NCBI GenBank assembly: GCA_964019155.1
Contig: OZ025244.1
Coordinates: 29,428,995-29,492,994, forward strand
Source of the DNA: Osedax fenrisi
Taxonomy: Eukaryota > Annelida > Polychaeta > Sabellida > Siboglinidae
Reading direction: 5' to 3'
DNA length: 64,000 nucleotides
Both the position numbers and the translations under genes were made by a program. This document shows positions 48,771 through 61,258 of this stretch, piece by piece. Numbering within the stretch: position 1 is the first letter of the stretch; the number at the start of each line of letters is the position of its first letter. Under the pieces are notes generated by a model, which saw nothing but the letters and a program-made list of their open reading frames with translations, did not search any database and was not told the origin of the DNA.

Positions 48771-49470
48771 TTTCCATCAGTAATTAATAATTAAATATAA
48801 ATATTAGAATAATTCTATAATTATGAAAACACTTAATTTTACAAGTCGTAAGAGAGTACTAATAACTTATTTAATAACTTAGTAATAAGTCGTACTTTTA
48901 AATTACGTACATTCTAATTACCTCGTGCCATAATAATTTAATTATTAATTACTCATATAAATTTATTAAAGTAATCTCTGACGACTTTTTGAGTAATCTA
49001 TTGACTTATTTCGTCAATAAGTAATTTTATTTATAGACCAATTTAACTTATCTATAAAAAAACTTATCTAAAATTAATCTTGTACGAGGTCATTTCGGAC
49101 TATGTAATCTAGTACGTCTTATTAAATTTAGTTTATTCTAAAAGTATTATTTATGAATTTAACATTATAGTTATCTTAAATTATTTTAATTTCTAATCTA
49201 GATTTATTATTTATATACATATTTGTATATATTATATTTTCCATCAATAATTAATGATTAAATATAAATATTAGAATAATAATTGTAGAATTATGAAAAC
49301 ACTTAACTTTACAAGTGGTACGAGGTTACTAATGAGTAGTGATATTACTTAATTCTTAATTACTCATATTAATTTATTAAAGTAATCTCTGACGACTTAT
49401 TTAGTAATCTATTAAGACTTATTCCGCCAATAAGTAATTTTATTTATAAAACAAATTTAACTTATATATA
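48601..49470 (+). repeat. Tandem duplication of a 476-bp unit
   Basis: ATCTTGTACGAG(A/G)TCATTTCGG starts at 48,601 and again at 49,077. The following ATTATGAAAACACTTAA, GACGACTT, and GTCAATAAG or GCCAATAAG landmarks keep order and spacing. The second unit is slightly shorter and lacks most of the (TA)n tract at 48,730-48,766. Differences of several percent suggest an older duplication. No coding content is seen. Confidence 0.8.
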
Positions 49471-49532
49471 TATTAATAAATATAGTTATCTATATTTATA
49501 CTTATCTATATTTTTCTAATTTCTATATTCAG

Positions 49533-49746
49533 GACACTGTTGGGGCAATAAAGTGAACCTGGCGAGATATGTTCCTCTCTGAATGTCATCTCATAAATGA
49601 CGTATCGTGGGTGCCTATAAAGAACTATATACAGCAGTCGATGGACGATATAGTATGCATGTCTGGTGCTCTACTAAATGTGATGAGAGATATAAATGAT
49701 CTGAGAATGCGATTCATAAAGTGCCGAAAAAGCTTGCCATAGTAAG
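49533..49746 (+). pseudogene. Probable host-gene exon with a frameshift
   Basis: A GC-richer block is bounded by a strong acceptor (TTTCTATATTCAG before 49,533) and a strong donor (AAG then GTAAAT after 49,746). One frame reads CWGNKVNLARYVPL and then hits TGA. One base earlier in phase, the sequence continues as ECHLINDVSWVPIKNYIQQ and DIVCMSGALLNVM to KCRKSLP, then TAG (57-codon ATG frame at 49,569-49,742). Together they look like one exon broken by a one-base shift near 49,582. I recognise no family. It could instead be a stretch of an unknown transposon. Confidence 0.4.
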
Positions 49747-49924
49747 GTAAATTAATTTTGTGTATATAAATATATATATATATTTATTAATTAAGAGGAT
49801 CTCAATGGATAAATTAGTTAATATCAGAAAAAATTGTAATATGTACTAGTGATCTAAAAATTCAAATCTTTGCTTGTCTTCGAAGACTTTCAAATCATTA
49901 AAAAAATGTTAGTTAAAAAATGTT

Positions 49925-50660
49925 AGCTACATATCTACATGAATACCTACTTACCCACCTATATACCTACCTACTTACCAACCTAAGTATATGCATGACT
50001 ACCTACCCAGCCACCTACATGCCCATATACATACCCTACCCAACAACCCGCCTACCTATCTATCTACCTACTCACATATCTACCTATCCATCCACCCACC
50101 TAACTACCCACCCATACATATATCTACCTGACTACCTACCCATCCACCTACTTGCCTATATGCATACCCTACCACCAACCTACTTACCTACCCACCCACT
50201 CATATACCTAAATATCTTCCTGAGTACCTACTTACCTATATGCATACACTACCCTACCACCCACCTAACTATCTATCTACCTTTCCACCCACCCACCTAA
50301 CTACCCACCCATATCTCTCTACCTTCATGACTACCTACCAACCTACTTGCCTATATAACTACCCTATCACCCACCTACCTACCTCCTATCTACCCACCCA
50401 TCCATATATCTACCTACATACATACCTCCCTGCCCTACAACCTACCTAACTATACTACCCACCTATCTACCTACATACATACCTATCTACTTTCCCAATG
50501 TATATATATATGTAGGTCCTACATACCTGACTGCCTACCTCCCCACCTGTATACTTGCCTACATATTTGCCTGACTATCTATCCATCTACACATATACCT
50601 ACCTGCATACCTATCTAACTAAATAAACACCTACCTACATACATGCATATATACACACAT
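49925..50660 (+). repeat. Degenerate (TACC)n microsatellite
   Basis: About 735 bases of CTAC, TACC and CCAC tetramers with very few G on this strand. The two reading frames through it (Thr/Tyr/Pro/Leu-rich, 126 and 69 codons) come from the repeat and are not genes. Confidence 0.9.
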
Positions 50661-50906
50661 ATATAATATACAAACACTAAAATAGTTAATAAGTGTACAT
50701 ATTTCTCTACATAGAGTTATATATTGAGAGTGTATCATACACTAAATGCCATCCAATGTATCATATAAAATCGATTCATGAGTATTATATAATAATAATT
50801 TAGGATATGCAATTAGCTACCTGTCCTTATCTATTATCTATTAATATACGTTTGTTCACTAATTTAGTTCCCTACATCTATATTAATAATCTATCACTCT
50901 GATCGT

Positions 50907-51056
50907 ATAAATGCTCCTTTTTTTTCGAGTTTATTCCAAATTATAGTACTAATCGAACTTATTAAATATATTCCTATGATATATAATAGGAATATATTTA
51001 ATAAGTTCGATTAGTACTATAATTTGGAATAAACTCGAAAAAAAAGGAGCATTTAT
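50907..51056. repeat. Perfect 71-bp inverted repeat with 8-bp loop
   Basis: The arms 50,907-50,977 and 50,986-51,056 are exact reverse complements, including an 8-T/8-A run, around GATATATA. The transcript would fold into a perfect hairpin. It lies inside the hAT-type element. Confidence 0.95.
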
Positions 51057-51323
51057 TGTATATATATATACATATAAATAATGACTTATATAATTTATAA
51101 GTATATAAATTACATATTACGTATAATAATGTGGCTACAATACTATGATAAATAGTGAATTTAATCCATACAAATTTTTGAAAATTAAATAGGTGTGACT
51201 CGAATTGACTCGAAAATTAGATTTAAGATTTGAAATAATAATTTATATAAATGTTTGAAAATGATGTGACTCGATTTGAAACTTGAATTGAAAGATTTGA
51301 AAATTTAGATCACTAATATGTAC

Positions 51324-52384
51324 TATTAATTGATGATATAGCATATATAACATATATGTTATTTAGTAACTATGAACAAATTACCAATTAAATAAGTTTT
51401 TAAATAACATAAAAAGCATATTTTATAGCATGATATTTAAAATATATTGTTATATAATATTTTATATCTAATATATAAATTCTATAAAAATTACATTTAT
51501 ATATAGATAAAAAAACTTATTAATTATTAACTTTAACTTATAAACTATTAACTATTATTTTATAATATTGATTTTATATTAGCTGAATGCATAATGTAAT
51601 TACTTTACAATTTATTTATTGTTGACTTTTCAAATGCATTTTACTAGAAATAATATATGCTATGTTTACATATATAAATGAATGTTTAGATAAAAGTACA
51701 AAGCTATCTACCTAATTATTTTTCTATATATAATTAACATATATATGAATAATATAACAAAACCCATATTCAAAAATAGAATTATTATTTGTAAAATATA
51801 TATTTGTTACTTTTATGTAATAGATATGATTTTCTTTCTTTTTTATATAATAAAAAAAATAGTTTAAATCAATAAATAGTATTTTAGAAACATTTAAAAA
51901 AAAGAGAAAATGCTTCCTTATCTCTACATATATGAATTCAACAAAATGGCCGTCTCAAAAATACATATCGCACCTACCACCACCAAACTTACTACAGCTA
52001 AATAATTTTTAGATCTTTGCCGGTAATTTATATACTCCAATATGCATGTTTTATTTGGTTCATTTTATATCACTATTTAATCGTATATAATATTTATTAT
52101 CATACTTAATTATCTACTAACTATTTTTTATATATATAAATTACTCATATATACATATATGTTACTCAAAATATCAGTAACTATTAAGTATATATATATT
52201 TATTAATATATTTAAATTATATAGAATTGGATACCTGCAATCCAGTTTATTTGATGAGTTTCAACACGGTATCATGTACTGATTAACGTTAGTAATATAT
52301 AACACTTTAAATTATTTACTAATTAATATTTTGTTTCAATTATATAGTTTAAAACTACAAAAAAAACTATGTTGAAATAAATTA
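51324..52384. other. A+T-rich stretch, no supported gene
   Basis: Between the hAT-type element and the gypsy relic. No frame or repeat stands out. Confidence 0.5.
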
Positions 52385-53880
52385 CAGGAAGCAGCTCTCG
52401 GACTCAGATGCAATGCTTGTAACAAGATGAATAACTTCAAATCCTTCTGTAGGAGCAGACATTACTATAAGAACTATAAGAAACAGGAGTCCACTAAATT
52501 ACATCAAACTTACATGTAGCAGACCAGGACATAAGATACAAGGTTTTTATTAAATTATGTTAAACTATTCATACCCTTTAAAAATAGAACATATATATTA
52601 TTTAAAGTTGACAAAGGGTCTTAAAGTAATGTACTATCCTTTAAGGTATACAATAACATTAGAAAGCCTACTTAACTAACCCCTATCCATACATACTCTT
52701 AGCATATGAAAATAAACCTATTGCGACCTACGGCATAACAATAATATGTTATAATTATAATGGCATATTATACGATATAAACTTCACTATAGTCGAATCC
52801 CCACAACCCCCTATAATATGACTAATAGACACATCTGCAGAAGGCTAAGCCTCATAAAAATATTATGCACAGACATAATCCCACCTATATCAAAACCACC
52901 CGCCAAAAATGATACCAGAATATTCCCCGTAACACTTCAAATAAGCCTCGACAAATAAGTACGACCCTTGTTACATGCGAATAAATGTGTCGAAATCAAC
53001 TTTAAAGTATATATAGAACTATAGCGTATGATGTCCAAAGGAATCATCATATCGGTAAATAAGCCTACAGCATAGGTATCCAGCATAACATATGCACCAA
53101 AGAAGTAAGGCGACATCATGATATTATATGTAATATGGTATTCCAACCAATGCGAAAGATTCCAGACACATCCAATAAGCAATTGGAAACTACCACCAAA
53201 CATCAGAAGCATACCATATATGTCCTCCACTAATAGGACATCACCCACATTTCATCCAGTCCTCACTACCTAGCATCAAATGAATTCATAGAAAGACACG
53301 TTCAGACCATAAAGAACATTATAAAAAATACAGACATCAATAAGATAACTAAAGCACTACTATCTTAGAGAAATAACCCTCAAAATATGATGACCCCAGC
53401 CCTCTACACCTACTCTTACATCAATCCAAACATCAGAACGCACGAAACTACAAACACATCAAACAGACATAAATTAACTAGATGACATTACTTGCAAGAA
53501 AACTGCATACATCGTACATAACGTTCAAATCTGTCAAATTCGAGACTCCTTAAAATTCACATGATCCCCAGCTACCATTGTCAAGAAACGAACCAGAATC
53601 ATATGTAATGTGTACCCATACGGGAAACATCCTATGACGTACAAGACATAAAATACGATCAACACCTACAACTAACCCCAAGAAAATTACACCACCATAG
53701 AGAATACCCCCACTCAAACACTACATTTATCTAATTACCCAACACCACCATCTGATAATAATACCATCCTCTCACACACAGCTATTATAGAACAAAAGCA
53801 GCTTAGGAAACTATACGCCGAAGCTCCAGGAACAGGCACACTCCCTACCGATTTGTCCTGTAATATATCTTCTTCTTAGA
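52385..53880 (+). pseudogene. Ty3/gypsy gag-pol relic, internally deleted
   Basis: The base composition changes here to A+C-rich. The plus-strand reading gives, in order, a zinc-knuckle-like C-X2-C-X4-N-X4-C at 52,409-52,450 (the family has His where Asn stands), the N-terminal part of an RT (MMSKGIIISVNKPTAYVSS and KK.GDIMIL near 53,000-53,130, with internal stops), and then directly the end of an integrase (FIERHVQTIKNIIKN near 53,290-53,335, ALLS.RNNP after it). The RT palm with its catalytic site, RNase H and most of the integrase are gone. Stops are frequent. A purine-rich tract (AGAAGAGGTGA) then leads into an LTR. The minus-strand ORF at 52,937-53,248 is an antisense shadow. Confidence 0.7.
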
Positions 53881-53888
53881 AGAGGTGA

Positions 53889-54069
53889 TGTTATGTTATT
53901 ATCACTATTACTTTGTGTATTATTATTATTATCTCGCATTATACTAACACACGCCGAGTGCTAGGGATATGCCCATACATCACCGTCTCACATGATTAAG
54001 CAATGCTAGACGCCTATCTATAAGAGCCGTGATAAATGTACAAAGTTAATAAATAATGTATTTAACGCA
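53889..54069 (+). mobile_element. 3' LTR of the gypsy relic
   Basis: Begins TGTTATGTTATTATC right after a polypurine tract and ends about TTTAACGCA. It contains a TATAAG-like box near 54,020 and an AATAAATAA-type signal near 54,050. Length is about 181 bp. The matching 5' LTR was not found, so the 3' border is approximate. Confidence 0.5.
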
Positions 54070-54565
54070 TTGATTCTTTTTCTAATAACTTAACAACTTG
54101 TATATACAAATATACTTTAATATAAATACATTTCTGATTAATGATTCATATACAAATATACTAAATTTGATTTTGATAATTATGTTAATGTTTGAATCAA
54201 ATAATAATATTTATGTAATGTATTATTCTAATATAATTACACTAACAAATATAAATAAATGAAATACAATTAAATATATTTATGATTATTTGATACAAAT
54301 ACATAAAATCTGTTTTTGATATAAATTAAATTATTAATGTTGATCAAATATAAAGATTTATATAAGTTTTCAAGAATAATTAATTGATTATTGTTTAAAT
54401 GAATATAACATAATTGATACAATTGATATATTTAGTATTTTAATTTGAAATAAAATTGACATGTAAGAATCCATAATTAATTTATTATTCTTTTATACAA
54501 GAAAATATTAATGACTAATATATATATATATTTTTATAAATATTTAAATATAATATACATATTAG

Positions 54566-54660
54566 TGTTGTAAATGATGTCGGGTAGTTTCGGGTAATTG
54601 ACTACATGGAAGGTTTCGGGTATCAAAATATGATTTTGGTTCAATTACGATTTAAATACT
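54566..54660 (+). mobile_element. hAT-like terminus fragment
   Basis: Begins TAGTGTTGTAAATGATGTCG and contains several TTCGGGTA repeats, like the ends at 12,810 and 63,669. Confidence 0.45.
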
Positions 54661-54831
54661 AATAACTTATCATTATCGAAAATATAAAAAATGCTTATTT
54701 AAAATTATAGTAAAAGTATTTTATACAATATAAAATAAAATCAACAATATAATTCGTTATCAATTAATTAGACAATAATTTTGTTATCAATGAGTTAATA
54801 TATAATACATAATGTTACGGGTCGTGTACGG

Positions 54832-54930
54832 CAGAAATGCAGAATCAGGAATCGCTATAATTAATAAAAAATAGATAGATAAACAATAAAAAACATAGCA
54901 AAGCTAGCTCGGGTATGGCTATTATATCTA
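54832..54930 (+). repeat. Single unit of the 17-19 kb tandem-array family
   Basis: CAGAATCAGGAATCGCTATA, then AATAGATAGATAAAC and ACATAGCAAAGC, as in array units. Confidence 0.6.
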
Positions 54931-55979
54931 TAAAGTCTATTCCACACCTAAACTATATGGAAATCCCTCGTATAATTATATACATTTTTACATGTATTAA
55001 TTAAAATGTTAACATTATATTGAATTTATTAGGGAGAGTTAAAGTGAGGTATATAAATAGAAGTAAAACGTAAATACCTACGAATATTCGCATGCATTTT
55101 GAAAATAATTATGTTTTTATAGAAACGTTTGATATTCGCAAGTGAGGTTGTTTCGTGCGTATATTTTCATGTGTGGCATCACTTTAAAATATAATTCTAA
55201 ATGATTCTAATACTCGCCACTTTGGATTGAGGTATATATATATATATACCAGATTAAACATTTTGTATATCTATATACATATCCCATTATATTTATATTG
55301 AATTAATACCAAAGATTTTCCGAAGGAAAGATATAACACGCGAAATCGTGTTTTTCGAATTTGTATACAAAATACCCCAGTGCCACCTATAGCGGGTTAC
55401 TTTTAGGAACTATGTGTTATCTATAATGTAAATTCGTATTTAACTAAACACTTTTAAAATGTTAAATAATATGCTTTAAATTAATATTTATATGATGAAA
55501 ACTAAGTGTTCATTACTAATATATAACAAACAAATATGATATGTATGTTTTAAATGCTATAAGTATATATTTAGTAAATAAAAGCTAATTTATATTGCAT
55601 GTAATTTAATAGAGCAATGAAAAAATTGTTGTATGCAAATAGAGCCTAACCTAAATCTATTTCAGTGATTTCGATACTACTGCTAGCAGCAGCAGGGGAT
55701 ATTACTAAATTATGTTGCATGTATAGGGAGTGTTATATCTTTGCTTCGCAAAATCTTTGTTAATACTAAATAAATAGGCTTACATAATTATATAAGTGTG
55801 TATATATTATAATAATTATATAATAATAATATATATTTATTGAATACAATACAAAAAGCTGATACAAATATGATTATTAATCTATGTGTTAATAATATCG
55901 AATATATACTATTAAAAAATATAAATTATTGAATGAATCATGATTGCATAAGTATTATAAATTAATTAAAACATGCATA

Positions 55980-56460
55980 ATTCCTATCTACACCATGTAT
56001 TATTTTTACTATTTTGTTTGTGCATAACTTTTTTTTAAATAAAAATAAACTAAAATACTTCTATTATAGAATTTAATAATATGTCTAATGATATCAAATT
56101 TATTATAATAGCATCAATATAAAAAATCGTATTCCTATGGTTTTATTTATATCGTACAAATACATTATAGTTGGGTTATTCGTAGACTATAAATGTATAG
56201 TATTTACATTTTATACTAGTTTGGAAATATTAAAAATTATAGTAATATTACTAATATTAGATATTATATAGGAAGGTTAAAATGAATTAATAATGTAATA
56301 TAATGAAAAATAAATAACTTATTGAAAAACAAATATTTCGAAAATGTTACTATAGTATCTTACTTACGATTCTATATTCAATAATATATAACATACATTT
56401 ATATATTTATTTACTATATATATACATAGATAATTTATTAAAATATAATACCTACTATAT
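55980..56460 (+). repeat. Dispersed repeat B, right-arm-only copy
   Basis: Collinear with 59,820-60,350 in the same orientation: TATCTACACCATGT, TGCATAACTTTTTTTTAAAT, TAATGATATCAAATTTA, AGGAAGGTTAAAATGAATTA, CTTACGATTCTATA and TTTATTTACTATATAT. Diverged by many small changes. Confidence 0.6.
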
Positions 56461-57049
56461 TTAATAATATACAAATTATTTATTATTATTCAAATTTTGA
56501 AATAATCTGAAATAATAATATTGAAATTTAAATAATTACTACTATTTCCTAAGTTTTTATGAGTCATACAAATCTTTGATTATAAATAGAAATTGATGTA
56601 TATTTTTACAAAATAATAATAATATTTAATTCAAAATGTATATTTTTAATTAATAACATCTTTTATATTTTTATTCAATATATTTATTCTAAAGTACATT
56701 TAATATATTAATTCATAAATTGCCATTTGACATATACGCATTAAGTTGCTGTATTTCGGTAAAAACAGTGTGTCAACAGATTCCGTTTTTTTGTGTAACC
56801 AAGTATATACACGCAGAAATCTAAAAATGTAATTATTTATAGTCTATTCTCTATAAAACCAAATGATAATTAAATATATTCATTATAATATAACGATTAT
56901 TAAAATATTATTTAATTAGATACCAATTATTTCTCTAACATATAGTAATTCATAAATTAAAGTAGGTGGTTGACACAAAATTGTCGGCCTAATCTTCGTG
57001 TCAGCGTATTCCGTATTTATATGCCCGTTTTGTCTTCTCATTCCGTATA
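56461..57049. other. A+T-rich stretch, no supported gene
   Basis: A short ORF at 56,970-57,176 runs into the tandem array and has no recognised motif. The end of the right-arm-only segment lies in the (TA)n at about 57,050-57,074. Confidence 0.4.
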
Positions 57050-57074
57050 TTATATATCTATATATATATATATA

Positions 57075-57407
57075 CTAGCCGTACCCGACACTGCGTTGCT
57101 CGGTTTTGATTATTTTCCTATCTATTATTTATTAATTATAGCTATTCCTGATTCTTCATTTCTATATATACAATAAAATAAATGTTAGCTGAAATACAAA
57201 AAAATGAAGAAAAATATTTTATATTTAAAAATTTTGTAGATATATATTTCAAAAAATATATTTTTAAAAATACAACAAATATTTCAAATATTACAAAATA
57301 TTTTTAAAAAGATGTTGAAATCCCAAACCTAAACCCAAACCGCACCCGATCTGGTGTTATTCGGTTTTTGATTATTTATTAATTATAGCTATTCCTGATT
57401 CTTCATT

Positions 57408-57443
<36 letters not shown>

Positions 57444-59310
57444 AAAATAAATGTTAGGTGACATACAAACAAATGTAGAAACATATTTTAATATTTCAAA
57501 ATATTTCAAAAAATAAATTAATAAATAGAACAAATATTTCAAATTTTACAAAATATGTTTTAAAAAAATGTCGAAAACCAAAACCAAAACTGTTCCCGAC
57601 CCGGCGTTTCTATGTTTTTGATTATTTGCTATCTATTATTAATTATAGTTATTCCTGATTATGCATAGCTAATCTTTAATTTTTTATTTAACTAATATTT
57701 AATAATTGTATCCGATATAGACCAAGCGTTGTTCATTTTTAAGATTTATTCCTAAAATATTTGGTAAAAATACAAAAAATAATTTAAAATATTACAAAAT
57801 ATATTTTAAAAAAGTGTCTAAAAATATTTCAACATATTAGTAGCCATACTCGACCCGGTGTTGCTAGGTTTTTGATTGTTTGCCTGTTTATTTTTATTAA
57901 TTATAGCTATTTTTGATTATGCTAAAATATATAATTGTTAAAAATACAAAAAATATTTAAAATATTACAAAATATGTTTAAAAAATGTCAAAAACTCAAA
58001 CCCAAAACCAAACCGTACCAGATCCGACATTTATAGGTTTTTTGATTTGTTGCATATTTTTATTTATTAATTAGAGCTATTCTTGATTCTACATTTCTAG
58101 TATATAATAATAGATAATAAATAATAATAGAAAGGTTTATTGACTCAGAAAACGATGAACGTTTATGTGCATCAAGTTGAAATAATAAAACAAATAAATA
58201 GTTACACAAATAATAATAAATTTAAAAAGAAGACATTATAATAATACCATATATGTAAGTAGTCGACATTTAAAACTAATAAATGATGACATGGTGCGTA
58301 ATTCATCGGGAAGACTATTCCAGTATTTCGGAGCAGCAACCTTGAAAGCAGCATCTGCATACATAGATGAGACAAGCGGTAGAGAGAGTTTCATCAGCTC
58401 ACATTTGCGACTCGGACGAGTAGTTGTTCGAATTATGAGTCCCTTCGATAGGTAAGACAGAACTCCCATATATATAGCCTTGTGAGTAATGCATAGAAGT
58501 CGAAACTTGCATACATTATGGAATGTATAGATATGGTTAAATACTACGCTTTAGCTTAAATAATATGCGAACAGCTCTACGTTGTATTGAATCGAATTTT
58601 TTCATCAATTTTTACGGAATATTAATTAAAAGCGAATTACAATATCTAAGTCGACTAAAAACTAATGAATGTAATAATGATTTAGTTAAATTAAATGTTA
58701 GCTTAGAGCGATCCTTGCCTATATTATACAGGAAATAATTAGCAGTTAAATAAAGTGTATCTAAAATATAAACAAATGCAGAAACATATTTTTTTTAATA
58801 TTTAAAAAATGAGTGAACAAATATTTCAAAAAATATATTAAAAAATACAACAAATATCTCAAATATTACAATATATGTTGAAAACCTAAACCCGTTTGGG
58901 ATAAAAATTTAAACCCGCTCCAAATCGGCATTGCTCTGTTTTTTATTATTTGCCTTTCTATCATTTATTAATTATAGCTATTCCTGATTCCTAATCTTTA
59001 TTTATACAACAAATATTTCAAAATATATTTTTTTTAAATGTTCTACAAATATTTTAAAAAGTATAATATTTATATCTTATAATATTTATATAATTATTAT
59101 ATAAATATAATATTTTAATTATATCTTAAAATAATAATATTTCAACGATTACATGACAACAAATCATTTTAATGGCAAAAAGTCAATTTTTAGGATATTT
59201 CTGGGGTACGCTGTAAAAAATTCAAACAATTTTTAAGAACAAGACAATACAGGTGAACATTTATTAAGATCGGGTATAACAGATTTTCGCGACGTACACC
59301 GGTTCTCGAG
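57075..59310 (-). repeat. Divergent tandem array, right-arm copy
   Basis: Mirror of 17,150-19,690, with units starting for example CCGTACCCGACACTGCGTTG at 57,079. One 375-bp unit of the left arm is absent here. The join runs through TTAGGAATCAGGAATAGCTA at about 58,975-59,005. Confidence 0.65.
58239..58760 (-). pseudogene. C-terminal fragment of a CR1-like LINE, right-arm copy
   Basis: Mirror of the fragment at 18,060-18,585, with the same frameshift, YLSKGLIIRTTTR and AAPKYWNSLPDELR. The longest frame is 58,239-58,469. One difference is GVPSYLS in the left arm against GVLSYLS here. Confidence 0.75.
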
Positions 59311-59819
59311 TTAGCTCACCAGATACACACACACATATACATATAATCATATAGATATTTTATATATTAGATATATATATTATTATATATATATATATAT
59401 ATATATATTCCATATGATATTGTAAAAAAAATATATATATAAATATTATATATTAACTTAATATTTAAAATAAACTTTTGTATGGACTATATATTGATTT
59501 TTAATTTACTTATAAATAAATTTAAAATAATAAATAAATATTTAAACAAATAATGAAATTTCGTATAAATTATTAAATATTATACTATAACTATTTTTAT
59601 TTTTCAAATTAGGAAATACTAAAATACAACTTCTACTATAGAATGTAAAGGGCATTGTAAAAAATATAAATTATATCAATTTTTAATAAAAAAAATGATT
59701 GAAACAAATCTAAATTTTTATAAATATATTGTGTATGCATACTGATAATTTAATTTTTAAATATAAATTAGTGAACGAGTTATAGTCTAATATGTATTAT
59801 AAATTTATTAAACCATTAA

Positions 59820-60350
59820 TAATTCATATCTACACCATGTTAAATTTATACCAATTATATTGCATATTTTTGTTCATAACTTTTTTTAAAATACAAATTA
59901 AATAAAACTAAAAATTATGGTATAGTTTAAAATTCAATAAGCTTTCTAATGATATACATTTCACAATAATATAATCAATATACAAAATCTCATCTCGTAC
60001 CTATTATAGGTACATATGTAATATGTAAATACAAATTAATATTGTTGTTGAATTATTTACATTATAATTCATGTATGTTGTTTAAATTGTTAGTATATGT
60101 TACAAATATTTAAAATTATAGTGATATTAATAATAGTTCATATATTAATTATATAGGAAATTTAAAATGAATTATTAATTGAATAACATATGAAAAAGCA
60201 ATATGAAAATATGAAAATATTAATACTATCGTAACTTATTATTTCGAATATCGTAATTACGATTCTATATGTATTAAACAGTAATATTCGTGTATATATT
60301 TATTTACTATATATAAATAATTTATTAAAATAAATACATGCTATAGGTAA
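59820..60350 (+). repeat. Dispersed repeat B, right-arm copy
   Basis: Mirror of about 16,110-16,640 and direct paralog of 55,980-56,460. It starts near CATATCTACACCATGTTAAA. Confidence 0.55.
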
Positions 60351-60534
60351 TACTATATATACCACCGAGGTATTTTATTTAATACATCACCTAATACATA
60401 ACAATACTATGATAAATATAATACAATAATATAATCTATACAACATTATTACAAATGACGTTATTTTGTAATACTAATTAAAGATATCTCACATATATGT
60501 ATTTATTATGTAGCGAAAAATCTATGTTAGACTA

Positions 60535-60780
60535 TTATTTAAACCTCATATATTATAAAATAATATCGTGAAAAGCTATCATGCGAACCTCTGATATTAT
60601 CATGAAATTAATCATATAGTGAAAAAGCTATATTTAAATATAATTAGAAACTGTAATATTATTAATAAATTACTGATGTTGCGAAAAAGCTACGTTAAGC
60701 TATATATATGAAACTTATAAAATTCATATTTTATGATAAAACTACATTGAGCTATATAATGTAACTATAACGCAACCAAC
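60535..60780 (-). repeat. Five divergent short repeats, right-arm copy
   Basis: Mirror of 15,700-15,945. The GAAAAAGCTA core recurs near 60,568, 60,622 and 60,682, with weaker copies on either side. Confidence 0.5.
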
Positions 60781-60822
60781 TGCATATATATATATATATA
60801 TATATACATATATATGCAGTTG

Positions 60823-61211
60823 TTTATTAAATAATATACCTTACACCTATAATATTTTATCGATTTAGATATTAATATTTACATAACAAGTAATACTTAA
60901 TTTTGAATAATAAACTGATTATTTAAAATTTTAATATTTGCGAAAACTTTAAATTTATTATAAATGTAATTGTTTATATTTTCGTTATAATAATTTATCA
61001 AGTATATTTAGTAGTAACAATACAATTATAGAAATGATTAAATTAATTCATTATTTAGTAATTATATGTTTGACAACACTTAATATACATATATATATAT
61101 AATTATAATTATAAGTAATGCAGTAGATGTAGGCGTATGTATTATTTAGATTATTTATTATTCAAATATATACTATATACTCCAAATATATAATTACATA
61201 TTATTCAATAA

Positions 61212-61258
<47 letters not shown>

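Larger units (their letters stand above)
49847..51315. mobile_element. hAT-type non-autonomous element carrying a TACC array and a perfect hairpin
   Basis: The termini are TAGTGATCTAAA, then (A/T)-rich, then TCAAATCTTT, and their inverse (AAAGATTTGA...TTTAGATCACTA) at 51,291-51,315. An exact 8-bp target duplication, ATATGTAC, lies at 49,839-49,846 and 51,316-51,323. Eight-base duplications and TAGTG-type ends fit the hAT superfamily. The length is 1,469 bp and there is no transposase. Inside are a pyrimidine-rich TACC array and a 71-bp perfect inverted repeat. A 54.6 kb fragment and the 12.8/63.7 kb fragments have related ends. Confidence 0.8.
54300..55770 (+). repeat. Diverged paralog of the RT element's upstream region (repeat C)
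   Basis: Aligns with 43,740-45,070. Shared blocks are AATAATTAATTGATTA, TTTATTATTCTTTTATAC, GGAACTATGTGT, AACTA(A)GTGTT, ACTAATATATAACAAA and GGGAGTGTTATATCTTTGCT. It stops at the equivalent of RT codon 38-40. It lacks the TA MITE found at 44,184, and its empty site is near 55,520. It is interrupted at 54,565-55,200 by a hAT-like end and one tandem-array unit. Confidence 0.65.

Noticed and set aside
49920..50449. Two overlapping Thr/Tyr/Pro-rich ORFs resembling a low-complexity secreted protein
   Set aside because: They run through the TACC array, which has almost no G and hence few stops in these frames.
52937..53248. 103-codon minus-strand ORF with hydrophobic stretches
   Set aside because: It is antisense to the gypsy RT relic read on the plus strand, whose motifs explain the sequence better.
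52385..53880. RIP-like or deaminase-type hypermutation as the cause of the stops
   Set aside because: Several stops need G-to-T or other changes rather than one consistent transition, so ordinary decay suffices.
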